Source: Rehmannia glutinosa
Taxonomy: Eukaryota; Streptophyta; Magnoliopsida; Lamiales; Orobanchaceae
Direction of reading: 5' to 3'
NCBI GenBank assembly: GCA_016081115.2
Contig: CM071933.1
Coordinates: 55,752,660-55,816,659, forward strand
DNA length: 64,000 bases
Part shown: piece by piece, positions 10,286-22,646 of the stretch
How the letters are laid out: every line of letters begins with the position of its first letter
Numbering within the stretch: the first letter of the stretch is position 1
Translations under genes and position numbers: made by a program
Notes under the pieces: generated by a model
What the model was told of the DNA's origin: nothing
Seen by the model: only the letters and a program-made list of their open reading frames with translations
The model's database searches: none

Positions 10286-12630
10286 ATGGAAGCAAATTTG
10301 ACACGCATCCCTATGTTCACTATTGAAGAATTTGATGATTGGAAAATTCGTATGCGAGGCTCATCTATCAAAGATTACATGATGAGATGTGGATAGTGAT
10401 AGAGGATGGGCCACCGCAAATCTTAAAGGTGAACACAATTTGTAAGAAGAAGAGCTGCGGTGAAGGTGAGGAGGATGTTGCTCCCGGACCCGGCCCACGG
10501 TTGAAAAACCAAGAATTGAATGGACAAATGATGAGAAAAAGATACAACCTGGACAATGTAGCCAAGGACATCCTTTACAAAACCTTGGACAAATCCATGT
10601 TCAATAAAGTCAAATCATGCAAAACGGCTAAAGAAATGCGGGACAAGCTAACATTGATTTGTGAAGGCTCGAGCAAATCAAAGAAAACAAATTATCAAAG
10701 TGGTCATGTCTGAAATTTGAGAACTTCAAAATGATCTCGGGAGAAAACCTGGATCAACTGGATGCTCGGTTCACGAAATCACCAACGAGTTATCCGCACT
10801 TGGAAAGAAATATACACGAGAAGGAAATGTGTATGAAGATCCTAAAAAGTCTTCGGTGAATGGGAAATGAAAGTCATGGCACTAAGACATTCCATGGACC
10901 TATCAAAGACATCCAACCATGAACTATTCTCGGACCTCAAAGCCTACGAGTTTGAGCCGAGAAGAAAAGACCGAGGAAGAGAGGCAGTTGTGCCCAAAAC
11001 AGTTTGCTCTAATTGTTAAAGATGGGAAGAGAGCCGAGGTCAAAGAAGTCATTGACCCGGAAGAAATAGCCCTACTAGTAAAAGGTTCAACAAGTTCTTC
11101 AACAAGAACTACAAGAGAGTCAAGGGCGAATCCTCTAGAAGACACTCGGCTCCTCCAAATCAAGGGAAGATAGGCCAACCAAGAGAACAGATCATCAAAA
11201 AGCTGAATATCAAAGGGTGACAATCCAAGAATGGAAAGAGCCGATCAAAAGGTTGAATATCTATCTTTGAACTGTAGGCAACCAGGTCACTATGCCATTA
11301 ATCGCCCATATCCGTAGTCAACAAATACGAGGAATGAAGAAGAAAGAAAGGTCTTGAGAGAAAGAAGACAAGAAAAGAAAAAGGCAATGTTGGGCTGCGA
11401 GAAAATGCAGAGTCAAAAGACACAACTGATTCAAAGAGCGGTGAAGCCGACTACTCAAGTGACCTGAAGAAGAAGCCCCGATCTGCGTGCGATGGCAAAG
11501 GAACAAGATCAATCGACCAAGAAGATGAGGTAAACTCCAACTCATCAAACTCGATTCTAGTGATAGTAGTGATGTGACACACACACTTCATCACCCACTC
11601 GATCTTTATGACTCATTAGGCAAAATGATGAAAGATTTTGAACACATTAAATCCTCACACACACTACTAAATGAGGAAAATGAGCCTACTAAGAGCCAAA
11701 ACTCACAATTTGAATAAGGAGTTGAATACTCTAAGTCAAATAGCCGATGAGAATGAAAGTTTAAATTTGAAAAAGCCAAGCTAATAGCGAGTAAATTGCT
11801 GCCATAGAAAAGAGGGAGAATGACCTCAAAAAATGTTATTGCCTCATTCACTAAGGCATCTAAATCATTAGATGATCTTATTATGAGTCAAAAAGAATGT
11901 GGAGACAAGACAGGCTTAGGATTTAACTCCTCGTGATATGTCAAACTTCGAGAGTAATTTTGGAAAATGGATCTTCAAGCAATGAAGAGTCTAAAAATCC
12001 AAAACTCTAAATGTTGCACACACATTCACTCCAAAGCACAATTACAAGCAAACTGGCCTTGGTTATAAAGGAAAAGAAAAAACGACCGAGTTGAGTGTAT
12101 TTGAAAGGACAAGCGAGAAAAGATTCACCAAGTTCTCGCCAAACTCCAAAGAAAATACTCAGTAAAGAAGAAGCGAGCTACCAAAAACCCGAAGAAAATC
12201 TATAAAAGAAATACATATGATGGGAATGGTAGAAAATATCCAAGCCAAGCTGATTGGAATAATGTGAACTATCGGATAGACTTATGGAATGTAAGCCCAA
12301 ATGGCAAAGGCCAGAACTCAAAGAAAGGCCATTCCAAAAGTATAAGAGCTTTCATCAGCACACATATGCACCTAGGCACTACATTCAAAGACACCACAAT
12401 TACCCAAAGAAGGCAATTGCGAAAACACATATGCGGGCATACGAGACAAAAGAGACAAGTTTGTATGAACCTAGAATCCCCAAGCAATTTGCCAAGATTA
12501 ATTATGATTATGGCATTGAGATGGCAACCCCTTAGAGTCAAATCATTTGGCTATAAGTTGGTTGGATCATCTTACAATTCTAACCCCTCGGGACCCGGAC
12601 AAGTATGGGTACCTAAAACTTAATTTCCTT
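10286..12630 (+). pseudogene. gag: C2 gag
   Basis: The start at 10286 opens MEANLTRIPMFTIEEFDDWK. The UBN2-type Gag core follows in several frames: LHDEMWIVIEDGPP, then YNLDNVAKDILYKTLDKS and KLTLICEGSSKSKK up to about 10700, then the LKAYEFE region near 10940. A CCHC knuckle remnant (CRQPGHYAINRP) lies at about 11265-11305, with the first Cys and last Cys altered. An acidic stretch and coiled-coil segments (DFEHIKSSHTLLNEE) lie at 11400-11900, and a basic tail with HTYAPRHYIQRHHNYPKK near 12355-12410. It would encode the particle protein. At least ten frame changes are needed to read through. Confidence 0.88.
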
Positions 12631-12960
12631 GATTGCGGGTTCAAGGAGCAGTGAGTGCCAAGGAACCTGGTATATGGATAGTGGTCATTCGGACATATGA
12701 CAGAAATAAGAAAAATCTGTCAAAATTCAAGGAAGTTAAAGGAGCAAAAGTCATATTTGGAGGAAATGAAGCTCAGGTGAAATAAGAGGCATTGGATCCA
12801 TCAAGAGGAATGGATTAGAAATCACGGATGTTGCATATGTTGAAGGACTCAACTTCAACTTGCTAAGCATCGACCAACTCGTGACAAGGGCTATAATGTT
12901 GGATTTAACATGGGTATATGCCAAATCAAGGAGGTGAATCGAATGAAGTTGTGTTGCAAG
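12631..12960 (+). pseudogene. pol: C2 aspartic protease
   Basis: The active-site triad is present: TATATGGATAGTGGT at about 12671 reads YMDSG. The following Cys-Ser-Arg-His-Met-Thr block is frameshifted (HSDI then stop; HMTE in another frame). Downstream GAKVIFGGNEA and VAYVEGLNFN match the C1 and C6 domain. It would process the polyprotein. As written it is inactive because of frameshifts rather than loss of D-S-G. Confidence 0.78.
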
Positions 12961-14020
12961 GATGCGAGAGAAAAGAACATGTATGTAGTAGATTGGTCAA
13001 CCGCTACACCCAACACTGTCTACTAGCAAAAAGCAATTTGAATCAAGTTGGCCGTGGCACAAAAAGCCGAGTCACCTGAATTTGAAAACGATTAACAAGC
13101 TTGCGTAGTAGTCTTGTGGAAGGACTTCCGGACTCGAAGATACGAGAAAGGAGAGTATATGTGGCGCATGTCGGAAGGGAAAACAAATCAAATCATCATT
13201 CAAAAAAGACATGCCCATCTTCAACAAGAATATTGCATCGCTACATATGGATCTATTTGGCCCTATGGAACCACTAGCATAAGTGGAAAGAAATACACCT
13301 TGGTGGTAGTAGATGACTACTCAAGATATACATGGACAATATTCATGTGTAAGAAGAAAGAAACTCTCGAGAAACTACCACAAGCGATGAAGAGGATTCA
13401 AAATGAGAAGAGCCAAACCATTATCAAAATAATATCAGACGGAGGAACCGAGTTTGTCAATGGAATAATAACTCGATATTGTATTGAAAATGGTATTGGT
13501 CATGAACTATCTGCATGACAAGGACTCCACAATGAGAATGGAGTTGCGAGAAAGAAGGAATAGAACTCTCAAAGAAGCGGCAAGGACCATGTTTAGGCAG
13601 ACGGGGCTACCAAAAAGATTTTGGGTGAAGCAATCAACACGACTTGCTACACTCAAAACAGGATGTATGATAAGCAGGACGGTGACAAAGACTCCTTATG
13701 AGATTTGGGTGGAAAAACCAAATGTTGCGTATTTTAGAATATTTGGATGTAAATGTTTCATCCACAACAATGGCAAAGATAACCTAAAGGCCTTCGATGC
13801 TAAAGGCGATGAAGGTATCTTCTTGGGATACTCACCGAAAGCAAAGCCTACAGTACTCAACAAAAGGACCATGGTTGCGAAGAATCCATTCATGTGGTAT
13901 TCGATGAGCCAAATGTAAATGGAGAAGACATTGAAGAGTCACGGTGATAATTTGAATCATCCAACCATCTGAGAAGAGTCCCTATCTTTGAAGTCAAGTG
14001 GAATTATAAACTCGAGAAGA
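12961..14020 (+). pseudogene. pol: C2 integrase
   Basis: The zinc-binding part survives as WPWHKK and SHLNLKTINKLA-like codons (about 13040-13105) and CGAC/CRKGKQI remnants to 13190. The core shows MDLFGP in one frame (about 13249), then YTLVVVDDYSRYTWTIFMC (13294-13350) and SDGGTEF (about 13435), where the usual SDRGTEF has Arg changed to Gly at a CAG-type site. The Glu region at 13553 reads GCGAGAAAGAAGG where C4 has GCAGAAAGAAGG, so one inserted base shifts the frame at the catalytic Glu. The linker FGCKCFIHNNGKDNLKAFDA follows (about 13743-13800). Confidence 0.88.
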
Positions 14021-14194
14021 AGATGAGATAGTGAATCTCAAAAAAATTTGGAAAATTTGCAGCTAAGTGACTACGAGAGAGTGATCAAAGCAACACAATT
14101 TGCTAGACGATTGAATCCGCCAACTTACTTCAACCTCAAGTAAGATGGCCGAGAGACCATCCACGAGAACTTGTCATTGGAGATATAAGAGAAG

Positions 14195-15823
14195 GTGTCA
14201 AAACAAGATCGAACTCAACAAAAAGCTATGTTCACATGCTTTATCTCGCAAATAGAGCCCAAAGATGTGTTACAAGCATTGGATGACACACATTGGATTC
14301 AAGCTATGCAAGAAGAGTTGAATCAGTTTGAAAGAAATAAAGTATGGGAATTAGTTCAAAGACCCATCCATCAAAACGTTATTGGTACTAAATGGGTGTT
14401 CGAAACAAGATGAACGAGGAAGGTTACGTGGTAAGAAACAAAGCAAGACTAGTAGCCAAAGGATATTGCCAAGAAGAAGGAATAGATTTTGATGAAACAT
14501 TTGCTCCTATAGCAAGATTGGAAGCTATAAGGATGTTTATTGCCTATGCGACTCACAAGAATTTTATTGTATATCGATGGATGTAAAAAGCGCATTCTAA
14601 ATGGTTTATTGGACGAAGAAGTGTATGTTGAACAACCTCCAGGATTTGAGCGAGAAGACTCTTGGAGATAAGGTATACAAACTCAAGAAAGCTCTGTATG
14701 GATTGAAACAGGCACCGAGCATGGTATGACACGTTGTCACAATTCCTAAGCGAGAATGGATTCACAAAAGGAAAAGTAGATAGAACACTTTTGAGAATTC
14801 AAGACAAAAAGAGTATCTTGCTTGTTCAAATATATGTGGATGACATCATTTTTGGATCCACAAACAGAGAGCTATGTAAAAAAATTTCAAACCTCATGCA
14901 AAGTAAATTTGAAATGAGCATGATGGTAGAGTGACATTCTTCCTTGGACTCCAAGTGAAACAAATGAAGGATGGAATCTTCATAAGTCAAACAAAATACA
15001 CCGAGAGATTTAATGAAGAAATTTGGTATGGAGGAGAAGTCTTACGTGAAAATACCAATAAATACATCGATAAAAATGGACATGGATGCGGATGGCAAGC
15101 TGTAGATCAAACAAGATATCTGAGCACTTATTGGATCATTGCTCTATCTTACGCAAGCAGGCGGACATCACCTTTCTTTGTAGGTGTATGTGCAAGATTT
15201 CAATCTGCTCCAAAAGAGAGCCATATGACGGCGGCTAAGAGAATATTGAGATACTTGAAAGGAAGCCAAGAAGTTGGCTTATGGTATCCAAAGGAAGGTG
15301 GATTCAAGCTAATTGGCTATTCAAATTCTCGACTATCTTTGGATGCGAGTTGACAGGAAGAGCACCTCAGGCACATGTCAAATCTTTGGGAAACAGGCTG
15401 ATTTCTGGTTTAGCAAGAAGCAAAACTCAATAGCCACCTCTCTGGTGACGAGAATACATAGGCTGCGGGCATTGTTGTGCCCAAATCCTATGGATGAGAC
15501 AAAGGTGAGAGACTATGAAGTTGAGAAAAAGAAATTCCAATCATGTGTGATAACACAAGTGCAATTGCAATCACTCAAAATCTGTGTTGCACTCAAGAAC
15601 AAAGCATATCGATGTCGGATATCACTTCATAAGAGATCATGTTGAAAAGAAGGACATCATCTTGGAATATATCTCAATCGATAAACAATTGGCTAACATC
15701 TTCACAAAACCATTATGTGAGTCAAGATTTGAAGAACTCAAGCATGTGTTAGGGTTAATTGGTGGTGACACTCGGAAGAATCAAAGAAAAGAAATGGAAC
15801 ACAAAAAAAGGGAAAAAGAGTGA
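14195..15823 (+). pseudogene. pol: C2 reverse transcriptase-RNase H
   Basis: It begins with FTCFISQIEPKDV and QAMQEELNQFERNKVWELV. NKARLVAKGYCQEEGIDFDE (fingers) follows at about 14440-14500, and the palm has the catalytic YVDD at 14833-14844 within VQIYVDDIIFGSTN. FFLGLQVKQMKDGIFISQTK follows the thumb. RNase H shows GSQEVGLWYPKEGGFKLIGY (about 15260-15325), an altered SDSD motif (SNSR), and the C-terminal HFIRDHVEKKDIILEYIS and IFTKPLCESRFEELK. The stop is at 15821-15823, after a lysine-rich tail not seen in C1, C4 or C6, so the original pol end was probably near 15760. Confidence 0.9.
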
Positions 15824-16322
15824 ACTCACGAATCGCCTAAGTAAATCAGTAGTATCGGAAAGACAACTATACCAAGTCGACAATTTGAGTCACAAAGAGA
15901 AGCTGTGAGAAGAAGAGTTAAACCAACTAAGGATAAAAGCTGAATCATTTATGAGCCAAGTGACAAAAACGCAATCGTTTGACTAAGCGGGAATGTTTTT
16001 AAGAATTACGTCAAAGATAATTATGAGCGTGTACAAGCAAAAGCCGCACACCAAGCATATGATTGGATATAAATCTTTGCCGCATTAAATACGAGACATT
16101 AAATGCTAAATCGACGTGCAAAATCTAAGCCGTTGATTTCGATCACATTTCAAAAACCACCCGCACGTCCTTTCATAAACCATACTTAAGCTTTCCTTCT
16201 TCTCTCTCTCATATTACCAAAACCGTTCATTTCTTTCGAGAAGCAAAAGCAAAACTCTCTCAAAACCCTATCTATCTTCAAATCAACCTCTAAGTTTTCT
16301 TGGTGAAATCCTAAAAAACAAA
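15824..16322 (+). promoter_or_regulatory. C2 spacer between pol and third ORF
   Basis: Non-coding. It holds the family block AAGCATATGATTGGATATAA (16054) followed by the palindrome copy CGCATTAAATACG (16081-16093, one arm base changed). A degraded TATA position (CATACTTAAG, 16181-16190) lies about 140 bp before the start codon, followed by a CT-rich leader (16190-16215). The homologous spacers in C1, C4 and C6 have better TATA-like boxes at the same distance. Confidence 0.5.
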
Positions 16323-19300
16323 ATGGCACCCACCTATGATTTTGTCAAGTTAGGAAAGCAAATCCACACCGGGTCTCTTTGTGGATTTCGACGGCATGGT
16401 GAAACAGGGTCCGACGACACCTTAGTGAAGAAAATTCTTTGAGAAATTGGAAACGCCTGGGTTGAAATCGTTTCGGCGATGGAATATCCGATGACCTATT
16501 TGGAGGAGGTCGCCCGATTCTACGTGAACGCCGAGACTCACGATGAAGGGATAAAGTCATCTCATTCACGGAAAGAAGTTCACCATCTCTGCAAGGATTT
16601 GGTGAACACGCTCACTACCGAGCGGAAGGAGCATCGAAATCAACGTTCTTTGATGTAAACCTGGCCGATGCTTGGAAGGAAATAGCCAAGCCCGACTATC
16701 TTGATAAAATAGTTTACACGACAAACAAGAGGCTGCTTTGAAGGAGGATTACCACAAACTATTGGACATAGTTGCGGATGCATAGACATCAAATTTGGCG
16801 ACTTTGACCAATCTATCAAAAGCAAAATTGATCGTAATGGCTGCGATCATTGAAGAAAAGAAAATAAATTGGGTGAGTTTGTCTACGGAGACTCTGCGAG
16901 AATGTAGGGAACAAATCCTTCAAGGAAGATGGTGCATTTGGAGGATCCTAGGATATGGCACAGTGATTGGCGGTGATGGAGGTGAAAGGAGTTCTCTTAG
17001 ACATGGAAAGGCATTCCATGTAAACAAGAGGATGTTCGAGATCAAACCCTCTGCAGGCGCATTAAGAAAGCCCACGCCAAGAGAGGCGACACGAGTGAGG
17101 GGAATCGGTTGACCCCAAGAAGATCTGTTTTCTCTCCACAAAGAAGAAAGCGCCCCTGCGGTGCTAAGAAGATGCTGCTCATGCAAAGAAAAAAAACAAA
17201 CCTGCTCCTGCCCCTGCCGGTAGAGTCACCGCTGCCCCGCAGCCGTGTCTCCGCCCAAAGCAGCAGCGGTCGAGAAGGACTCTCAAATACCTTCTCCGAT
17301 CGTCAAAAAGAGGAGAACGATAAGCCAAGACGGCCGGCTCCTCGGAAGAAAACACCAAGACGCCCCGCCGCCCCTGGACTCGAAGAAACTCTCTCGAACC
17401 AGAAATTCCTCTGGTACAAACTAGGAGACGAAGAAGAATCATCAAGCACTCCGAGCTTGAGAAACCGGTGAGTCGCCCACTCATTGGAGCAGATCCGGAG
17501 GCTGGCTTTGGAGAAGTAGAGTCCCCTGGATATAATTGATGAAACAACTAAGTCTCGTCAAGGCGATCAGCAGAGGCAAACTGAAAACACAATTTGTAGT
17601 CCGCGCGGTGAGACACAAAAAGAAGCGATAAAGCGATAGTGATGTGATGATCCTATCCCCACTTTACCCGGACATCCAAAATCGTCTGCGAGAGTGGAGG
17701 AAGTGGAAATTGAGTCGATCAAGGGAACAGTTCCAACGGCCTGAATTTATAGAAGAGGAAGAGGAACTACCGAACTTCCTTGGAGTGACCTTTTTGTGGT
17801 CCAAGACCTTTGGATGAAGAAAATCGCACGGATATCTTGCGGATCTTCAAGGACAAGGAGAATGAAAAAGGCAGCGAGAGGAAGGCGAGGCACGTGAGAA
17901 GGCCAAAGATCTCGCCTCTATCACCGCACCACAGAACACACACATCATCTCCTTGATGTCTTATCTTGATGATGAGGATGAGGACTCTGCTTCACGCCGC
18001 GAGAAAAGTTAGAAATGCAGCAAGCATTGCACGAATCCAGAATCCTTCACGAGAAAAGATTGATGGAGGGACCAGGAGAGTCCTCCAAAACACGGTGGAA
18101 ATTGATCCAATGGGAGTGGTTCAAAGCAAATCGCCATTTGTTGTTCTTTGCCACCACTTCCCCTGACTCACTCGGAAGAAGGAATTAAAGGAATCGGGCG
18201 ATGGCTGGTTTAGTGGGGACCCCGGTTGAGCCAACACCTAATGAAGGTGTCTCACCACCACGCCCAATGGCTGATCACTCAAGAGAAACGACCGGGGAGT
18301 TTGGAGACGAGTGACCCCATTCCAAGTCACTCGGTGGTGCGCGGTGAGGGGAAACTCCTCCTGCGCAGCAAGGTCGGAGAATCTGCGAGATGACTCCACG
18401 ACGAATCTAGGAGGCGAAGTGGAGAGGGAACAACCACAAAGTACACAGCAAGTTGTCATCAACGAAGCTCGGGCGATTGAGATTGTCTCGGTGAGGTGCC
18501 AATCGCTCGAAGGCTAATGGCGACTGGCGATGCGGTCGAGGCGCGAGGAAGGAACAACCCCGGGAGTTAACACTGCAGGCGATGAAAGTGCAATCCATAG
18601 GGTTGAGACTCAATGGATGCCACCATAGAAGACCCTAAGACAGCTAACATTGTCGAAAGGGAGGTCAAGGCCTCGCTGCGGTTGAGCGTAGGAGGTAATG
18701 AAGGCCACGGGAGGTTGAGACTTCCGGGGTAAATAAATCGAAATAGAGAACATCTCTCCTGCTATCATTGATCCATCTCGAAAAAGGAGATAAGCGCGCT
18801 TCATGATTCCCAGGATAACCCCGATGTAACCTTTTTGGGATCGGAAGGAGACGAAGAAGAAAGTCATCCCCGTGGATCGATCCAAAAGACTCGGTGCGGA
18901 TGTTCCCAAGACGAGCAAGTCGATCTCAAGACTACTCATCAAACTTTCAACTTTGATGATGAGCCACCAATGGAAATCTCATCATCGTCCGATGACGCTC
19001 CGATAAGGCCGAGGACAGTCCACTCAATTGGAGAAACCATTTGAGACCAACGAAGGTTGAGACAGTGAGGCTCGGCAAAGTCGTGGGTCCACTTCACAAA
19101 AGACCTCAAAAGCAGTCTCTTGCATCAGGCTCTCCTCCACGGTAGCGGGTTCGACTCCAAAAAGAACTTCACGCGCACCTCTCATCATTGAACAAATCCC
19201 GATGGCCGTGATGACTCATTTGTAGAATCATTTCCTTTCTCCCGGAGGTACCCGACCTCCCCGAAGAGTCGGAGAACGAGCTCGCACGCTTCCACAGACT

Positions 19301-20847
19301 AGCTCCTATCATTCCGTCGGTACCATCGTTCGGTGACTATGACTTTGACGTCGCATGGCCATCACCGCAACGGAAGAAACATCGAAGTTCGGGGAGGTGT
19401 TCAAGGCATTATTTGCTGAAATTGAACGGATGGAGAGGCACCAGGCCTCTATGGACATGCGATCGACAATGAGAGATGCCAACCTTACTGGCGACTTGAG
19501 AGGTATAAGCGTCGGGATCGGGGAATGGTGGCAAAAAGCAAACAAACAATGCGTGTGGAACAAGTTAGATACTTGAGGACATTGTTTAACAAGTCGCTAG
19601 TATGGAGAGCCGAGAATGCCGATGCAAAAACGAAATTGAGAGAACACATTGAGCACATGCATGAAGCTCACACCGCCGAGATAAAGCATTGCGTGAGCAA
19701 AATAAGAGTGATCTACAGAGCGTATGGAAGACAACATGAATAGAAAATTCAGCCTTCTCATGGCTGAGATGAAGCTAATTTCGTGAGAGTCCAACGCTAC
19801 TCGCTCGAATTTCGTGCCGCATACACCGCAGGACTCGAGGCGAACTCGACTATCGCAGAGCTCGATTTCACGCTTGCCAATATGTTTCAGTGTTCCTCTC
19901 TCCTTTGATGATGCCAAAAAGGGGGAAGAGGAATACTTTAAAATGCTAAAGAGATCTAAAGTGAAAAGGAGGAAGCAAATTTGTAAAGGGAAAGACGGTG
20001 ACGAAGTGTCAAAACAAAAGAATGGAAAGTCCGTTGAGGGGGAAGGATCGAAAGATGTGACCTTGATGATTGCACAAACCCCCAACAAGGTCTTGTCACG
20101 GTGACATTATCGCTGACAAACTCCCCCGATGACTCGCCACTCCAACACTCTGCTATATCTAAAAAGTGAAAAGAGAAAAACAATTGAAGCGGGGATGGAA
20201 GAAGTGGAAGGAAGAATGGATGCCCGAGTTATGAACATCTTGAAACAACATGGAGGCATTCCAAAGAGCGGATACACTTATGCCATCTCGGATGTCGGGA
20301 CCGAGCCACGATCGAGTTGATGAATTTAAAACGCCGCATCCGAAGGATACTTTGCAAAAATGTCTATGGCTCAAGCTTGGGACTTGTCTTGGGAAAAGGG
20401 TCTCACGTTATGTGAAGAAGGCGATAGCGTGACGCAGACTACGGCGATCACTCTGCTGGTCACTCAAATTGAAAAGAAAAAGACCCAAGACAATACACGC
20501 CTAGAGGTAGAGGAAGAAGCGAGAGTGGAGGAAGAGGTTCGGACCAGGCCTCGCCCAAAAACATTGAGTACGTAGATCCGCAAGAAATGAGGGATCTCTT
20601 TGGCCGGTTCTTGACCAAGTAGCCAATTTGAAAGTGGCTAAAAGTAATCTTTGAGTATGCGAAAAGAATAGAAGAAGAAAATAAGAGACAAACTCATCTA
20701 TGGGAGGAAAGACAAGAGAGATTAAGAAGATATGAAGCTGCCGGAAGGCATATGAAAAGAAGAAGAAAGGCGACGATGACAAAAAAGAGAAGAAGAAGCG
20801 AGGAAGATCTTGAACAAGATGAAAGAAGGAGACAACGAAGGAGATGA
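16323..20847 (+). pseudogene. C2 third ORF (env-position ORF, unknown function)
   Basis: The start at 16323 opens MAPTYDFVKLGKQIHTGS. Homology with C4, C5 and C6 spans about 4.5 kb (roughly 1500 codons). First comes an N-terminal globular part with EEVARFYVNAETHDEGIKS (near 16500) and a WxxFVY...GYGxVIG...HGKAFHVNKRMF core (near 16870-17035). A Lys/Arg/Pro-rich basic region follows (17100-17400), then a long low-complexity acidic region with SSDD clusters (to about 19000). A coiled-coil segment lies at 19370-19900, then SFDDAKKGEEEY (about 19902-19937), and finally a charged helical tail rich in Glu, Arg and Lys. No signal peptide or convincing membrane segment is seen, so a true envelope role is unsupported. 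The N-terminal core resembles what Pfam calls putative plant transposon protein (from memory, not searched). There are many frameshifts. Confidence 0.72.
19916..19932 (+). other. Internal purine tract in C2 third ORF resembling the 3' PPT
   Basis: AAAAAGGGGGAAGAGGA preceded by TTGATGATGCC, close to the true tract before the 3' LTR (GGCATCATCAAAAAGGGGG). It is coding (DAKKGEEE) and also present in C4, C5 and C6. Confidence 0.6.
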
Positions 20848-21094
20848 AGTGTTGTTGTCCACCCTTCATGTATTTTACTATGTAAATACATACTATGTAA
20901 GTCTTCCGCAATAAAGCTAAATTTTTTTTTGACAAATGTTTGCTCGATACACCTTGTAAATGTGATTGTGTAAAAGAACAAGAATGTTATGATCAATAAA
21001 AGGATTGATTCTACGCATACATTCTATGTGAAGACACTATCTGTATATATCTTTGCTATTTACATTTTTGAATGTTTTAAGTTTTGGCATCATC
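20848..21094 (+). other. C2 untranslated stretch before the purine tract
   Basis: AT-rich, with no open frame. Its last 40 bases (TTTAAGTTTTGGCATCATC) are conserved in reverse complement beside the 3' LTRs of C4 (31531 on) and C5 (47767 on). Confidence 0.5.
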
Positions 21095-21108
21095 AAAAAG
21101 GGGGAAAT
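21095..21108 (+). promoter_or_regulatory. C2 polypurine tract
   Basis: AAAAAGGGGGAAAT abuts the 3' LTR start at 21109. It would prime plus-strand DNA synthesis. Confidence 0.85.
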
Positions 21109-21751
21109 TGTTGGGAAATTTATTGTTTAGATTTTGATGAATGCCATGTAAAACTTAGAATAGGAAGTTGGCACCCCAATTTTGTTGTAAAATGCATTGT
21201 AATAAATAGAGTGGTCAAGCCGAGTTAAGTCGGCTATGCCCAAACATGCAAGAAGACAATCGGAGACGGAAGGAAGACTCATTGCAAGACAATTTGAGTA
21301 TGGCAAAGAAGAGAAGACGGGAACTCTCATGAAGGAGCGGCTAAGATGCGGTGAGTGGAGTATCGGTCAAGTCAACTCAAGAAAAGCCAAGTCTCAAGTT
21401 GAAGTGACGGAGAAGAGTCATCCAATGATTGGAAGCGACTCTAAGTCACCTGGGGAAAGCAAGGAAATGCGATCAAGTCGAGATAATGAAAAAGATCCGT
21501 TACGTAAATCAAGAGAATTACTTAAACAAGTAATATCTCCATGATACCTTTTCGAAGTGCTCGATCCCATAAGCGTGCAAAAGGAATAAACCAATGGAAA
21601 GCACTACACCGTGTCAGAACTCTGAAAAGGTGAAGAACAATTCATACGAGGAAATGGCAATTCCAAGGACTGCAACAAGACAAGCCAACGACCACAAGTG
21701 ACTTTCAAAAATAAGCCTATCTCTTCAACGGGCAGATTTTTGAAAGATCAC

Positions 21752-21760
21752 TATAAAAGG
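21752..21760 (+). promoter_or_regulatory. TATA box of C2 3' LTR
   Basis: TATAAAAGG at the same LTR position as in the 5' copy. Confidence 0.65.
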
Positions 21761-22612
21761 CTGAGGAATGACTCTGAGAGAAGTAGACCAGAACCACAAA
21801 CATTCAAGCAATTATTAGAACTGTAACCTGAAATATTCTCAAGTTATTAAACGCTCAATCCTCAAGCCTACACTACGAAGAACATCAATCCAACACTCAC
21901 CTGTGAAGGAAAGATAACTTCAATCAGTTGAAGAGGAAATTACTGAAGAATCAAGGGGTCTACATTCCACGAAGGATTGTAGGAAGGTTCAAGGTCGAAC
22001 CAAGTCTTGAGCTTTTGGAGGGCTTAGTGATCAAATCCAAAGAGCTTGAGCAAGTGGGCTGTAGTAGCAAGCGACTTCCCTGTGAAGAAGGCCGAGTCGC
22101 ACGAGAAGCCTTGGTGAGTGATCAAGGCGTCTCGCATCGAGTCCCAAAGGATCAAGTCGGATGTGTGATCAAGACTTGTATCCGGATGTTACCACTTTGT
22201 ATCTCGATCAATACCTAGTGGATTCCTCCAGGAGTTGGAGAAGAGAGGAGTAGAAGAATTACCCCATCTTCGAACCTCTATAAAAATCTTATTGTGTCAT
22301 TTACATTTCAGCAGACTTTAATTCTTGCATCATATTTGTTTAATTTCTTGACATATTTGCTATCCATTAGATAACCTCTAAGTACTAAATCAAGCTCTAA
22401 ATCTCTCTTAACCAAACTTAAGGGTGTTAAGTCTTCGGCGAATAAAAACAAACCACAGGTGAGTTAAACTTAACTTGGTGAGTTATTACATCAAATACTC
22501 GATTAAGTACATTTGAGAGACTAACTCTCTTGATTAACTAAATTGGTGTCACCAAGGACACAGACTATGCAATATCAACTCGAATTTTTAAAAGGACTAA
22601 ATCAAAAATTTG

Positions 22613-22646
22613 GTAAGGTTTATTCAAACCCCCTTCTAAACCTTAC
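22613..22646 (+). repeat. U5 hairpin of C2 3' LTR
   Basis: GTAAGGTTTA ... TAAACCTTAC, a perfect 10-bp stem with a loop one base longer than in the 5' LTR. Confidence 0.85.

Noticed and set aside
16323..20847. Calling the third ORF a true envelope gene
   Set aside because: No signal peptide, furin-like site or membrane anchor can be recognised in the readable stretches; only its position is env-like.
20501..20996. Minus-strand frames of 144 and 100 codons with hydrophobic, membrane-like segments
   Set aside because: They are the complement of the charged Glu/Lys/Arg tail of the C2 third ORF, which reads as Phe/Leu/Ser on the other strand.
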